A stretch of 64,000 nucleotides of DNA from the NCBI GenBank assembly GCA_900318015.1, contig ONJB01000015.1, forward strand, positions 1-64,000, given 5' to 3'. Of the stretch, positions 50,446-59,408 are shown piece after piece. Position numbers and translations under genes: made by a program. How positions within the stretch are numbered: the stretch's first letter is position 1; each line of letters starts with the position of its first letter. Below the pieces are notes generated by a model. It saw only the letters and a list, made by a program, of their open reading frames with translations. It was not told the DNA's origin and ran no database searches. This DNA comes from an uncultured Bacteroidales bacterium (GTDB lineage: Bacteria > Bacteroidota > Bacteroidia > Bacteroidales > UBA932).

Positions 50446-50792
50446 TGGCCGAGCACAAGAAACGCAACTACTTCATCCGCCGGAAAGAGGCGCTGACCAT
50501 GGAGGAAGTGATCGAGGAGTACATCAAGTCCGCGAAACTGGCCTCCGGACTCAATACGCAGCGTATTTTTGCCGCCTGGGACGCGTGCTCCGGCGCCGGT
50601 CCATTTACCTTGAAACGCTATTTCCGGAGCGGCACCCTCTATATCACCCTCAATTCCTCCGTCATCCGGAACCAACTCTCCTTCCAGAAAACGGAGCTTA
50701 TCGAAAAGATGAACGCCACGCTGGCTGGGGACCGGCTCTTCACTGCCGACAACCGGACGGTCGGCTACATCCAGGAACTGGTGCTCAAATGA
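50445..50792 (+). CDS. dciA: DUF721 / DciA-like protein
   Basis: Small protein of 115 residues of the DUF721 family. DciA members help load the replicative helicase in bacteria that lack DnaC. The core is MEEVIEEYIKSAKLASGLNTQRIFAAWDACSG, seen here as EEVIEEYIKSAKL and RIFAAWDACSGAG, followed by LYITLNSSVIRNQLSFQKTEL with the strand-helix pattern of the KH-like domain. The recF-dciA arrangement is common in Bacteroidetes. The ATG shares a base with the recF stop. The TGA stop lies at the edge of a terminator hairpin. Confidence 0.88.
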   Translation: MAEHKKRNYFIRRKEALTMEEVIEEYIKSAKLASGLNTQRIFAAWDACSGAGPFTLKRYFRSGTLYITLNSSVIRNQLSFQKTELIEKMNATLAGDRLFTADNRTVGYIQELVLK

Positions 50793-50820
50793 AAAAGCCG
50801 TGATCCTACGGAATCACGAC
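50792..50820 (-). terminator. Terminator at the end of the lytic transglycosylase gene
   Basis: An 8-bp stem GCCGTGAT (50797-50804) / ATCACGAC (50813-50820) with one G-T pair, followed on the minus strand by five T (50792-50796). The TAG stop of the transglycosylase (50806-50808) is in the loop. Confidence 0.75.
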
Positions 50821-51675
50821 TTTGTAGGTCTTGTTGCCCTTGTTTGTCAGTTTTTCGTCCCGGAGCCAGAGATTGGCTTCCTTCAGCCGCGCATAGGTGG
50901 TTCCGTGCTCGAGGGCGAAGTCCACGAGGCTGGGGACGGGATAGTTCACGGTCAGGACATCTTTCGGCTCGATGTACGGATAGCGTTCGGCCATCGGTAC
51001 ATTGAAACCGAAGGAAGCTGGATTCTCGAAGAACATCTTCACGGCCAGGAGGCGGAACATATAACGGGCCGTCTCCTCGGGCAGCCACAGTTCCAGGGCC
51101 GAGGTCTGCTTCTGAGCCTCCCGGCGCTTGGAAATCCCGCCCTGGCCGGCGTTGTAGCTGGCCGCGACAGTCATCCAGTCCCCGTATTTCCGGTAGGCGT
51201 CCTTGAGGAACTTGCAGGCCGCGACGGTTTCCTTCTCGATGTTGTAGCGCTCGTCCACCTCCGGGGACACCTCCAGCCCGTAGGTCTGGGCCGTGGCCTT
51301 GGTGAACTGCCAAAGGCCGGCCGCGCCTGCCACGGACAGGGCTTTCGGATCCAGGCTGCTCTCGATGGCCATGAGGTATTTCAGGTCCTCCGGGACGCCC
51401 TGCTGCCGCAGGATTGGGACGATCTGCGCGAAATACCGGCGCGAACGCTTGAGCATCAGCGTCGTATTCGTGTGCATGTACGTAAATGAAATGAGCTCCC
51501 GGTCCATGCGCTCATAGAAGTCGGTGCGGTCGAAGCGGATGGTGTCGCCGGCGAAGGCGACGTATTCCGGGACGGCCGGCGCCTGGGGGTGGAGGATCTG
51601 CGTCCAGGCCGGCTGGGCGTGGAGGACGGGCGCGGTGGCAAGCGCCAGGAGGAGGGGGAGGAGAATTCTTCTCAT
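50806..51675 (-). CDS. Lytic transglycosylase (MltD-like, SLT domain)
   Basis: Periplasmic peptidoglycan-cleaving enzyme of 289 residues. The signal peptide ends near VLHAQ. The SLT domain has LKYLMAIESSLDPKALSVAGAAGLWQF with the catalytic glutamate in IESSLDP, then SYNAGQGG and EETARYMFRLLAVK. The last 60 residues (YIEPKDVLTVNYPVPSLVDFA, TTYARLKEANLWL) resemble the linker that precedes LysM repeats in MltD, but no full LysM is present. The start overlaps the stop of the acyl-CoA synthetase gene by 4 bp. Confidence 0.92.
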   Translation of the reverse strand: MRRILLPLLLALATAPVLHAQPAWTQILHPQAPAVPEYVAFAGDTIRFDRTDFYERMDRELISFTYMHTNTTLMLKRSRRYFAQIVPILRQQGVPEDLKYLMAIESSLDPKALSVAGAAGLWQFTKATAQTYGLEVSPEVDERYNIEKETVAACKFLKDAYRKYGDWMTVAASYNAGQGGISKRREAQKQTSALELWLPEETARYMFRLLAVKMFFENPASFGFNVPMAERYPYIEPKDVLTVNYPVPSLVDFALEHGTTYARLKEANLWLRDEKLTNKGNKTYKVVIP

Positions 51676-53288
51676 GAGGGCCGGTTGCGCTGGTACAGAT
51701 AGCGTTTGATGCTGCCCTTGGGGGTCATCTCGAAGTCTTCCGGCATCAGTTCCAGATGGGTGATGTGGGAGTAATTCGGGAAGAGATGGTTCACATCTTC
51801 CAGGTTCGCCTGGATCAGTTCGTCCAGTTCCTTGACGCGGAGCCCGTCCAGGTTCGCCTGCTTGTAGTCCGGATAGATCAGGCCCACCAGCTTGCCGTTA
51901 TCTTCGATGACGAGGGAATGGACCACGTACGGGATATTGTTCAGGGCCGCCTCGATCTCTTCCGGGTAGATGTTCTGGCCGTTGGCGCCGAGAATCATGC
52001 ATTTCGTACGCCCGCGCAGGTACAGATAGCCGTCATTGTCCAGGATGCCGACGTCGCCGGTGCGGAACCATCCGTCCTGCGTGAAGGCTTCGGAGGTCGC
52101 GTCGGCGTTCTTGTAGTAACCCAGGAACACGTTCATGCCCTTGACCTGGACCTCGCCCGGAATCAGGTGCGGCGCCTTGGAATCGACCCGGATCTCGATG
52201 TTGGGTGCCGTCAGGCCGCAGGAATACATCCGGCCCTTGAACCAGCGGGAATAGGTGATGATGGGAGCGCACTCCGTCATGCCGTAGCCGACGGTGAAGG
52301 GGAACTTGATCCGGCGGAGGGCCCGTTCGACCTCGGGATTGAGGGCCGCGCCGCCGATGATGACTTCCTCGAAGTCGCCGCCGAAGAAGTCTTTCAAGGC
52401 CTTGCACAGGTCTTCGCCTTCGGGAATGCTCCGCTTCATGGCCTTGTACACCTTTTCGACGATGAGCGGGACGGCATAGACGACGTTGGGACGGATGTCG
52501 GCGAACGCTTCGGCAAGGACTTTAGGGCTCGGTGCCTTCGTGAGGAAATGGATGTGGCAGCCCATCACCATCTCGAAGAAGAACTCGAACATCATCCCGT
52601 ACATGTGCGCGGAAGGGAGGATGACCACCACGTTGGAGGTGTTGTCGATCATCGGGAGGTTTTCGTGCATGAAGGACACGTTGGACCAGACAGCCCGGTA
52701 GGGGATCATGACGCCCTTGGAGAATCCGGAAGTGCCGGACGTATAGCTCAGGATGGCCAGTTCATCGGGCTCGTCCTGGTGATAATTGAGGTCTTCGGGG
52801 CGGATTCCGCGAGGGAAGGCCTTCTTGTACATCTTCTCCAACTGCGGCCGGGCCGCTTCAGAGGCGCCTTCCTTCAAGTGCAGGACTTCGTAATCCTCGA
52901 TCTGGATGACGGCGGTCAGGCCGGGCATGTCCTCGGCGCTCAGGCCGTCCCAGATGGTATGTTCGACGAAGAGGATCTTCGCGTCGGAATGGTTCACGAG
53001 GTAATGGATGTTCCCGGGCTTGAATTCATGCAGGAGGGGGACCGGGACGGCCCCATAGGTCATCGCGGCGAGGAAACACACCGCCCAATGGGTCTGGTTC
53101 CGGGAGCAGATGACGACCTTGTCGCCGGGGATGATTCCGTAATGCGCGTAGGCGATGTGCATCTTGGCGATGCTGCGCGCGAGGTCGCTGTACAGGAGCG
53201 TTTCACCCTTGAAGTTGGAAAGGGCCGGACGCTTCCAGTTGAGACGGAAACTCTTTTCGAGGAGCTTATTGACGGACGTTGCTTTCAA
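51672..53288 (-). CDS. AMP-binding long-chain fatty acid--CoA ligase-like
   Basis: Adenylate-forming enzyme of 538 residues that activates fatty acids as acyl-AMP and then acyl-CoA or acyl-ACP. The AMP motif ILSYTSGTSGFSKGVMIPY is present with VGYGMTECAPII, GWFRTGDVGILDNDGYLYLRGR and a C-terminal lysine in TPKGSIKRYLY. The start is TTG at 53286-53288, as no in-frame ATG precedes the conserved region and an in-frame stop lies just upstream. A near-consensus -7 box CATATTTG (complement of 53307-53314) is 18 bases upstream. The substrate chain length is unknown. Confidence 0.92.
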   Translation of the reverse strand: MKATSVNKLLEKSFRLNWKRPALSNFKGETLLYSDLARSIAKMHIAYAHYGIIPGDKVVICSRNQTHWAVCFLAAMTYGAVPVPLLHEFKPGNIHYLVNHSDAKILFVEHTIWDGLSAEDMPGLTAVIQIEDYEVLHLKEGASEAARPQLEKMYKKAFPRGIRPEDLNYHQDEPDELAILSYTSGTSGFSKGVMIPYRAVWSNVSFMHENLPMIDNTSNVVVILPSAHMYGMMFEFFFEMVMGCHIHFLTKAPSPKVLAEAFADIRPNVVYAVPLIVEKVYKAMKRSIPEGEDLCKALKDFFGGDFEEVIIGGAALNPEVERALRRIKFPFTVGYGMTECAPIITYSRWFKGRMYSCGLTAPNIEIRVDSKAPHLIPGEVQVKGMNVFLGYYKNADATSEAFTQDGWFRTGDVGILDNDGYLYLRGRTKCMILGANGQNIYPEEIEAALNNIPYVVHSLVIEDNGKLVGLIYPDYKQANLDGLRVKELDELIQANLEDVNHLFPNYSHITHLELMPEDFEMTPKGSIKRYLYQRNRPS

Positions 53289-53306
53289 TTCACAATGTTT
53301 AGACTA

Positions 53307-53314
53307 CAAATATG
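53307..53314 (-). promoter_or_regulatory. Near-consensus promoter of the acyl-CoA ligase / transglycosylase operon
   Basis: CATATTTG on the minus strand differs from TAnnTTTG only at the first base, 18 bases before the TTG start. Confidence 0.5.
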
Positions 53315-53391
53315 GGGATTTTTTACCGAAATACCGCCGTTCATCGTTCAAAAATCATACCTCTTTCCGGACGAAGGAACCGTATTTTTTA

Positions 53392-53399
53392 TACCTTTG
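53392..53399 (+). promoter_or_regulatory. Promoter of the outer-membrane barrel gene
   Basis: TACCTTTG, 19 bases before the ATG at 53419. Confidence 0.7.
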
Positions 53400-53418
53400 T
53401 GACAGATAACCCCTTGAA

Positions 53419-55203
53419 ATGCGTCCCCTGGTCCTGCTGCTCTCCGTATGGGTGCTCCTTCTTTCCGGATGGAGCGCGGCGGCGCAGCCCTCTTCCGACC
53501 AAGGAAAATGGTCGGGCCGGGCTTCCCTCACCGCCGGCTACGGCTGGTCGATGCCGGACGAGGAATTGGCCTTGACAGACACGCTGAGCCGCTTCCGCCA
53601 GACGGCCGAAGTCGTGCTCCGGTATGAACGGAAGAAGTTTTTTGTGTCCACACGCCTCTCGCAGATGCAGGATCGGAACCACACCGACGGGACGAAGATC
53701 GTTTTCTCCGGGACGAACGACCTGGATGAGCTGACCCGCTTCGACATGATCACCCGCCATTCGAGACCGGCCCAAAAACGCTACGAGGCGCGCACAGACA
53801 TCCGCTGGACGCCGTCCGAACGGGCTTCGTTCTCGGGATACGTCGGCTATGTGGACGGGCATAACACGGGGGAGAACACGGTGGGACAGTTCAAAGTGGT
53901 TGCGGAGCAGCTGGCCTTCAGCCTCGAAACCGTGGACGTGCGGCAGCGGATGGCCCTGTCCGGCTTTCGGGGAAACCTCCTCCTTCCTGACCATAAGATC
54001 CTCCTGGGCGGCTTCGACTGGACCCGTGAATGGAACCGGCGGCAGTCGCAGTGGGACGGGATCGACACGAACCTTGCCGAGCTGTACCGCGCCTACCGCC
54101 TGACGCCGTTCTTCATCCGGGACCGGTCCAACGCCTTTCTTACATACCGGGATTCCACGCTGTTCGGCGTCCCCCGCCTGCGCTTCGAGGCCGGCGGCCG
54201 GTTGACTGTGAACCGGGATAACGACCGGTACGGCGGTGAGAATCTCGGCCGGGACGGCAACTGGAAGGACAGCTTGCGGATCAAGGAGCATTTCGATTTC
54301 ATCGCGGCGCAGCTGGAACCCTATGTCCGGCTGGACTGGAGTCGGGAAAACCTGTCCGTCTATGTGGAAACGGGCCTCCAGCTCTATGGAACGCGTCTGG
54401 ACAACGACACGCTGCACCAGGCTCTGTCGGTACGGCCAGCGGTCGTGGTGGGAGCCCTGGGCGGACGCTGGCATCCCGGTACGATGCACACGGTCACCTG
54501 GTCGGGGTCCTGGAACGTCCAGCGACCTACCTACCAGAACATCTGCTGGTACCAGCGGCAGGGACGGTATGACAACCAGTTCTATCAGGGGAATCCGGAA
54601 CTCAGTCCGACCCGGACGCTGAACGCGCAGATCGGCTATGGGTTCGTCTACCAGAAGTTCCATGCGGATTTCACCTCCACCTATTCCCGCCGGGACGACG
54701 AGGTGGTCCAGACCTTCTGGCACCAGAAAGTTGACAACCGGAACTTCACCATCTTCAGCTGGGTCAATGCGGCCCGCACCCGGACCTTTGTCGAACGGCT
54801 GGGCGTCGGCTGGAGAGGAACGATGCTGACGGCGAATCTGTCCTGCCTCTACCACGACCTGTATCAGCGGAAGGACCTCGATGACAAGGACAAGGAAAAC
54901 CGTTACTGGGAATTTGCCGGGGAGGTTCAGCTCCGCCTGCCCAGGCAATGGACGATGAGCGTGAACGGGAACTACCATACGACCATCCGGACGCTGTATC
55001 AAATCGTCGACCCGTACTTCCGGTTGGATGCACGGGTCGAAAAGGCCTTCGGAAAGGCCTGGATGGTGTTCCTGGACGGGCGTGACCTGCTGGACCGGCC
55101 GATCGGCAACGGCATCATCTCCGACATCGAGCAGCAGAACTGGTACGAGGAGACCCGGAGCAACCGGCGCCTCGTCCAGGTGGGCGTCACCTATCAGTTC
55201 TGA
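53419..55203 (+). CDS. Outer-membrane beta-barrel family protein
   Basis: Predicted outer-membrane protein of 594 residues. The signal peptide (MRPLVLLLSVWVLLLSGWSAAAQ, about 23 residues) is followed directly by alternating amphipathic strands; there is no plug domain or TonB box. The region YQRQGRYDNQFYQGNPELSPTRTLNAQIGY, seen here as FYQGNPELSPTRT, is the landmark of the OMP_b-brl_3 barrel that forms the C-terminus of many Bacteroidetes TonB-linked proteins. The end VQVGVTYQF has the terminal phenylalanine used for barrel assembly. Its ligand is unknown. It stops one base before the convergent pyrB stop. Confidence 0.83.
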   Translation: MRPLVLLLSVWVLLLSGWSAAAQPSSDQGKWSGRASLTAGYGWSMPDEELALTDTLSRFRQTAEVVLRYERKKFFVSTRLSQMQDRNHTDGTKIVFSGTNDLDELTRFDMITRHSRPAQKRYEARTDIRWTPSERASFSGYVGYVDGHNTGENTVGQFKVVAEQLAFSLETVDVRQRMALSGFRGNLLLPDHKILLGGFDWTREWNRRQSQWDGIDTNLAELYRAYRLTPFFIRDRSNAFLTYRDSTLFGVPRLRFEAGGRLTVNRDNDRYGGENLGRDGNWKDSLRIKEHFDFIAAQLEPYVRLDWSRENLSVYVETGLQLYGTRLDNDTLHQALSVRPAVVVGALGGRWHPGTMHTVTWSGSWNVQRPTYQNICWYQRQGRYDNQFYQGNPELSPTRTLNAQIGYGFVYQKFHADFTSTYSRRDDEVVQTFWHQKVDNRNFTIFSWVNAARTRTFVERLGVGWRGTMLTANLSCLYHDLYQRKDLDDKDKENRYWEFAGEVQLRLPRQWTMSVNGNYHTTIRTLYQIVDPYFRLDARVEKAFGKAWMVFLDGRDLLDRPIGNGIISDIEQQNWYEETRSNRRLVQVGVTYQF

Positions 55204-55204
55204 T

Positions 55205-56284
55205 CTACCGGACCTTGGAGTCGCAGTACCAGCAGCGGAGGACGCCGTTTTCGGTGCGGCGGAAACGGTGCGGTGCGTGCTCGTTGTTGCAGATGCACTT
55301 CTTGTTCGGGCAGCGGAGTTCCGGGTCTTCCACCGGGGTCTCGTCGGTAGGCATGCCGTGCTCGGGATCGTCCTTCCATTCCAACAGCTTGACAATCAGC
55401 GCTTCGCGCACGAATTTCCCGTTCTCTACCTGGCGGAAATAGGCGGCGCGCGGGTCGGCATCCACTTCGGTCAGGATCTCGTTCACGCGGGGGAGCGGGT
55501 GCAGGACGGCCATCTTCTTCTTGGCTAGCGCCATGCGCGCCGCATCCAGCACGAAGCTGTCCTTCACACGGTCGAATTCGTCCTCGTCCAGGAAGCGCTC
55601 CTTCTGCACGCGGGTCATGTACAGCACATCCAGTTCGCCCATCACTTCTTCCATTGTCGTCACTTCGCGGTAGGGGATCCCGGTGCGTTCGCACACGTCC
55701 TGCTTGATGTAGTCCGGGAGCTTGAGTTCGTCCGGAGCGATGAGGATGACCTTGATGTCCTTGTACCGGGACAGGGCCTTGATCAGGGAATGGACGGTCC
55801 GGCCGAAACGGAGGTCGCCGCAGAAACCGATGGTGATCCCGTCGATATGACCGAGCTCCCGCTGGATCGTCAGCAGGTCCGTCAAGGTCTGCGTCGGGTG
55901 GCTGTGGGAACCGTCACCGGCGTTGATGATCGGCACGGTCGAGACTTCCGTGGCATACAGCTGGGCGCCTTCGATATGGTGTCGCATGGCGATCACATCG
56001 GCGAAGCAGCCCACCACGCGGACGGTGTCCTGCACGCTCTCGCCCTTGGAGACGGAGCTGCTGCGGGCATCGGAGAAACCGAGCACGTTGCCGCCGAGTT
56101 CCATCATGGCGGAAGTGAAGCTCAGCCGCGTACGGGTGCTGGGCTCATAGAAGAGGGTGGCGAGTTTCTTGTGGGACATGCTGCCCTGGTAGCGTTCGCG
56201 GTGGGCGATGATATCCTGGGCCAGGGAGATGATTTCGTCAATCTCGGGCTTGGTCAGGTCGGTCGGGTCGATGAGGTGTTTCAT
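55205..56284 (-). CDS. pyrB: Aspartate carbamoyltransferase with a C-terminal PyrI-like zinc-binding tail
   Basis: Second step of pyrimidine synthesis: carbamoyl phosphate plus aspartate gives carbamoyl-aspartate. The catalytic chain has the carbamoyl-phosphate motif FYEPSTRTRLSFTSAM, MRHHIEGA, NAGDGSHSHPTQTLTDL and the HPLPR motif near residue 265. Unlike a plain PyrB (about 305 residues) it has 359. The extra C-terminus carries four cysteines in CPNKKCIC (325, 330) and CWYC (351, 354), the pattern of the zinc domain of the regulatory chain PyrI, but no allosteric nucleotide domain is present. It is the last gene of the pyr operon, 14 bases after pyrE. Confidence 0.94.
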   Translation of the reverse strand: MKHLIDPTDLTKPEIDEIISLAQDIIAHRERYQGSMSHKKLATLFYEPSTRTRLSFTSAMMELGGNVLGFSDARSSSVSKGESVQDTVRVVGCFADVIAMRHHIEGAQLYATEVSTVPIINAGDGSHSHPTQTLTDLLTIQRELGHIDGITIGFCGDLRFGRTVHSLIKALSRYKDIKVILIAPDELKLPDYIKQDVCERTGIPYREVTTMEEVMGELDVLYMTRVQKERFLDEDEFDRVKDSFVLDAARMALAKKKMAVLHPLPRVNEILTEVDADPRAAYFRQVENGKFVREALIVKLLEWKDDPEHGMPTDETPVEDPELRCPNKKCICNNEHAPHRFRRTENGVLRCWYCDSKVR

Positions 56285-56298
56285 GTTCGTGTATACGG

Positions 56299-56931
56299 TT
56301 ATTCTTTGATCCAGCTTTCATCCGAAGGGTTGTCGCGGAAGGCGAGGATGCGCTCCTTCCAGCCCGGTCCGATGCGGCCCTCTTCCTCGGCCACGTCCAC
56401 AAGGACGTCCAGGTTGCAGAGGGAATGGTTCTCGGTATTCGCGGCGGCGATGCGCTCCAGGCCGCGCTTCATCCCGTAGGTGAAGATGCTCACGATGCCC
56501 AGCACTTCGGCGCCGGCCTCCCGGAGCGCTTCCACCACCTCGATGGCGCTGCCGCCGGTGGAGATCAGGTCCTCGATGACGACGACCTTCGTGCCCGGGT
56601 CCATCTTGCCTTCGATCCGGTTCGTCCGGCCGTGGGTCTTGGCCTCGCCCCGGACATAGCCCATGGGAAGGTCCAGGATCGTAGCCGTGATGGCGGCGTG
56701 GGCGATGCCGGCCGTGGACGTGCCCATCAGCATCTCGCAGTCGGGATAATGGCGCTGCACGAGCTTGGCCAGTCCGTTTTCCACCTGCTCCCGCACGCGG
56801 GGCGCGGACAGCGTCAGGCGGTTGTCACAGTAGATCGGGCTCTTGATGCCGCTGGCCCAGGTAAAGGGCTGCTCGGGCCGCAGGAACACGGCGCCGATGG
56901 AGAGGAGGGAGGATGCAATCTGTCTTTCCAT
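56299..56931 (-). CDS. pyrE: Orotate phosphoribosyltransferase
   Basis: Joins orotate with PRPP to give OMP. The 210-residue protein has AVFLRPEQPFTWASGIKSPIYCDNR, visible as FTWASGIKSPIYCDNR near the N-terminus, the GTSTAGIAHA loop, YVRGEAKTHGRTNRIEG (mobile loop with catalytic lysines) and the PRPP-binding motif VVVIEDLISTGGSA. The start abuts the pyrF stop with no gap, so the genes are co-transcribed. Confidence 0.96.
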   Translation of the reverse strand: MERQIASSLLSIGAVFLRPEQPFTWASGIKSPIYCDNRLTLSAPRVREQVENGLAKLVQRHYPDCEMLMGTSTAGIAHAAITATILDLPMGYVRGEAKTHGRTNRIEGKMDPGTKVVVIEDLISTGGSAIEVVEALREAGAEVLGIVSIFTYGMKRGLERIAAANTENHSLCNLDVLVDVAEEEGRIGPGWKERILAFRDNPSDESWIKE

Positions 56932-57633
56932 TTATACAAACTCTTTGATACAACGCTCATAAGCGGCCACCGGGTCTTCGGCGGCGGTGATGGGACGGCC
57001 GACGACGATGAAGTCGGAGCCGATTTCGCGGGCGCGGGCCGGGGTAGTGATGCGTACCTGGTCGTCCTTCCCGGCATCGGCGAAGCGGATGCCCGGAGTG
57101 ACGGTCAGGAAACCCTCCCCGCAGGCCTGCTTGACCATGCCGGCCTCCAAGGGGGAACACACAACGCCGTCAAGGCCCGCTTCACGGGCGTTCTGTGCGT
57201 ATTTGACGATCGTGTCATTGATGGAGGCACCGATCAGGAGTTCATTCTGCATGACTTCCTGGGAGGTGGAGGTAAGCTGCGTGACGGCGATCAGCAGGGG
57301 ACGCGTCCCGTCCGGCCGGGTGAGGCCTTCCAAGGCCGCCTGCATCATCGCGACGGTCCCGGACGCGTGGACATTGACCATGTCCACATCCAGCGCGGAG
57401 AGCACCCGCATGGCTTTCTTGACGGTGTTGGGAATGTCGTGGAGCTTGAGGTCCAGGAAAATCTTGTGTCCGCGGGCCTTGATGTCGCGGACGATGGAAG
57501 GTCCTTCGGCATAGAAGAGTTCCATGCCGATCTTCACGAAAGGTTTGCGCCCCTCGGGGAAACGGTCCAGGAATTCCAAGGTGGCTTCGCGACTGCTGAA
57601 GTCGCAGGCGATAATGACGTCTCTATTCATCAT
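56932..57633 (-). CDS. pyrF: Orotidine 5'-phosphate decarboxylase
   Basis: Last step of UMP synthesis. The 233-residue TIM-barrel protein has [31 protein letters not shown], the catalytic [18 protein letters not shown] with the D-K-x-x-D set, VTPGIRFAD and [14 protein letters not shown] with the phosphate-binding arginine. The start is ATG at 57631-57633 or the adjacent ATG at 57628-57630. The first overlaps the pyrD stop (ATGATGA context), which suggests translational coupling. Confidence 0.96.
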   Translation of the reverse strand: MMNRDVIIACDFSSREATLEFLDRFPEGRKPFVKIGMELFYAEGPSIVRDIKARGHKIFLDLKLHDIPNTVKKAMRVLSALDVDMVNVHASGTVAMMQAALEGLTRPDGTRPLLIAVTQLTSTSQEVMQNELLIGASINDTIVKYAQNAREAGLDGVVCSPLEAGMVKQACGEGFLTVTPGIRFADAGKDDQVRITTPARAREIGSDFIVVGRPITAAEDPVAAYERCIKEFV

Positions 57634-58541
57634 ACGGTTCCGATAATCTCTTGTAAAGTATTGATTCCCAATTCGTCCATCAGAACTGGAAGTTCAGCGA
57701 CAATCTCCGGGCAGGCGAAGGGATTGCGGATGTTCTCCGCGCCCACCTGCACCGCCGTGGCTCCGGCCATCATCATTTCGACGACGTCCCGGGCGGAAGC
57801 CACGCCGCCGCATCCCATCACGGGAATCCGGCAGGCGTGCGCGACCTGGTAAACCATTCTCAAGGCAACGGGGAAGACGGCCCGGCCGGAAAAGCCGCCC
57901 ATCTTGTTGGCGATCACGGGCTTGCGGCGAGCGATGTCGATCCGCATCCCGAGGAAGGTGTTCACGAGCGTGAGGCCGTCTGCCCCGGCCTCCTCGCAGG
58001 CGCGGGCGATGGAGACGATGTCCGTCACGTTCGGGCTCAGTTTCAGGAAAACCGGCTTGCGGCAGACGGCCTTCACGGCAGCGGTCACTTCCGCCGCCGA
58101 AGCGGCCGAAGTTCCGAAGGCCATGCCGCCGTTGTGCACGTTCGGGCAGGAGACATTGACCTCGATGATGTCGATGCCGTCGCAGGCATCGGCCTTGGCG
58201 CAGCACTCCTTGTATTCGTCCATCGAGAAGCCGCTGATGTTTGCGACGACGCAGCCGGCATAGACCTTCCGGAGGGCGGGCACTTTTTCGCCCACCAGCA
58301 CCTCGATGCCCGGGTTCTGCAGGCCGACGGAATTGATCATCCCGCCTTCGCATTCAGCGATCCGGGGCGTCGGATTGCCGTAGCGCGCTTCCCGGGTGGT
58401 CCCCTTGAGGGAGATTCCGCCAAGGACGTTCAGGTCCATGTCCCCGGCGAGTTCCAGCCCGAACCCGAAGGTCCCGCTGGCCGGAACGACCGGATTCTTG
58501 AGGCGGATGCCGCAGAGGTCGACAGACAGATCCTTTACCAT
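57630..58541 (-). CDS. pyrD: Dihydroorotate dehydrogenase B, catalytic subunit
   Basis: FMN enzyme of class 1B that oxidises dihydroorotate to orotate, passing electrons through PyrK to NAD. The 303-residue protein has [22 protein letters not shown], split here as [15 protein letters not shown], then [23 protein letters not shown] with the class 1 catalytic cysteine, [11 protein letters not shown] and [22 protein letters not shown]. The ATG at 58539-58541 begins the conserved MVKDLSV; longer frames run into pyrK. It overlaps pyrK by 7 bp. Confidence 0.96.
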   Translation of the reverse strand: MVKDLSVDLCGIRLKNPVVPASGTFGFGLELAGDMDLNVLGGISLKGTTREARYGNPTPRIAECEGGMINSVGLQNPGIEVLVGEKVPALRKVYAGCVVANISGFSMDEYKECCAKADACDGIDIIEVNVSCPNVHNGGMAFGTSAASAAEVTAAVKAVCRKPVFLKLSPNVTDIVSIARACEEAGADGLTLVNTFLGMRIDIARRKPVIANKMGGFSGRAVFPVALRMVYQVAHACRIPVMGCGGVASARDVVEMMMAGATAVQVGAENIRNPFACPEIVAELPVLMDELGINTLQEIIGTV

Positions 58542-59263
58542 ATCAGTTCCTCCTTCTTGAACACCGGACCGTCCTTGCAGACGCGCCGGGGGCCGTTTTT
58601 CGTTTGGATGCTGCAACCGTAGCAGAAGCCTGCGCCGCAGCCCATCCGCTCTTCAAGCGAGGCTTCGCCGGGGCCGTCCAACGCCTGGCAGACCACCTTC
58701 ATCATCACCATGGGGCCACAGGTGTAGAAATAGTCGAACGAAGGTTGAGCGGCTGCAATCGCATCGGTCACAAATCCTTTCACACCGACCGAACCGTCGA
58801 CGGTGGAAATGAGCACCTCGTCGCAGATGGCCCGGAACTCGTCGGCAAGAATGATCTCGTCGGCCTTGTTGAATCCCAGCACCGCCGTGACGCGCTTCCC
58901 TTGCGCCTTCAGCCGCTTGGCCAGCAAGAGCAGGGGAGGCACCCCCAGTCCGCCGCCAACCAGCAACGCCTGCTCCCGGCAAGCAGCCGGATCGAACCCC
59001 CTTCCAAGTCCCGTCAAAACCTCCAATTCACTTCCTACGGGCATTTCCGACAGCACCTTCGTCCCTTCTCCCACCACCTTGTAAACCAAGGTCAAGCGCC
59101 CCTCCTCCCTGTCGCACACCGACAACGGTCTCCGCAGGAAATACCCCGGAATCCCGATGTCCACGAACTCTCCCTCCTCAACCCCATCACCTTCCAGAAC
59201 CATTTGATAGGTTTTGGTTGCTATGAGGGAATTCTCTGCAATTGTGTATAAACTCTTATTCAT
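58535..59263 (-). CDS. pyrK: Dihydroorotate dehydrogenase B, electron transfer subunit
   Basis: FAD and [2Fe-2S] subunit that links PyrD to NAD. The 242-residue protein has the FAD-binding FLRRPLSVCD, the NAD-binding loop LLVGGGLGVPPLLLLAK and YTCGPMVMM. The C-terminal cluster motif has four cysteines in MGCGAGFCYGCSIQ and RRVCKDGPVF. No -7 box precedes it; upstream lie a 121-bp inverted-repeat element and carB. Expression therefore depends on read-through from the operon. Confidence 0.96.
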   Translation of the reverse strand: MNKSLYTIAENSLIATKTYQMVLEGDGVEEGEFVDIGIPGYFLRRPLSVCDREEGRLTLVYKVVGEGTKVLSEMPVGSELEVLTGLGRGFDPAACREQALLVGGGLGVPPLLLLAKRLKAQGKRVTAVLGFNKADEIILADEFRAICDEVLISTVDGSVGVKGFVTDAIAAAQPSFDYFYTCGPMVMMKVVCQALDGPGEASLEERMGCGAGFCYGCSIQTKNGPRRVCKDGPVFKKEELIW

Positions 59264-59277
59264 AAGTTTACGCTCTA

Positions 59278-59398
59278 GACAGTCGGTTGTTGTCTCCCAA
59301 ACCTATGGCCGCCCGTGGCCATATGAACGGGAGGGGCCCGCCGCTTGCGGTGGGAGGGATGAGCGAAGCGAAGGTTTGGGAGATAATAACCGACTGTC
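59278..59398. repeat. 121-bp element with 27-bp inverted arms between carB and pyrK
   Basis: Left arm 59278-59304 and right arm 59372-59398 are reverse complements at 25 of 27 positions; the two differences still allow G-U pairs in RNA. The inner 67 bp hold two smaller hairpins (TATGGCC/GGCCATA near 59304-59322 and a CCGC/GCGG stem near 59340-59352) and a GGGAGGGATGAGCGAAGCG stretch. There is no coding frame and no T-run. It looks like a small mobile or REP-type extragenic element, or an intercistronic RNA structure. Confidence 0.7.
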
Positions 59399-59408
59399 CC
59401 ATTGCCAT

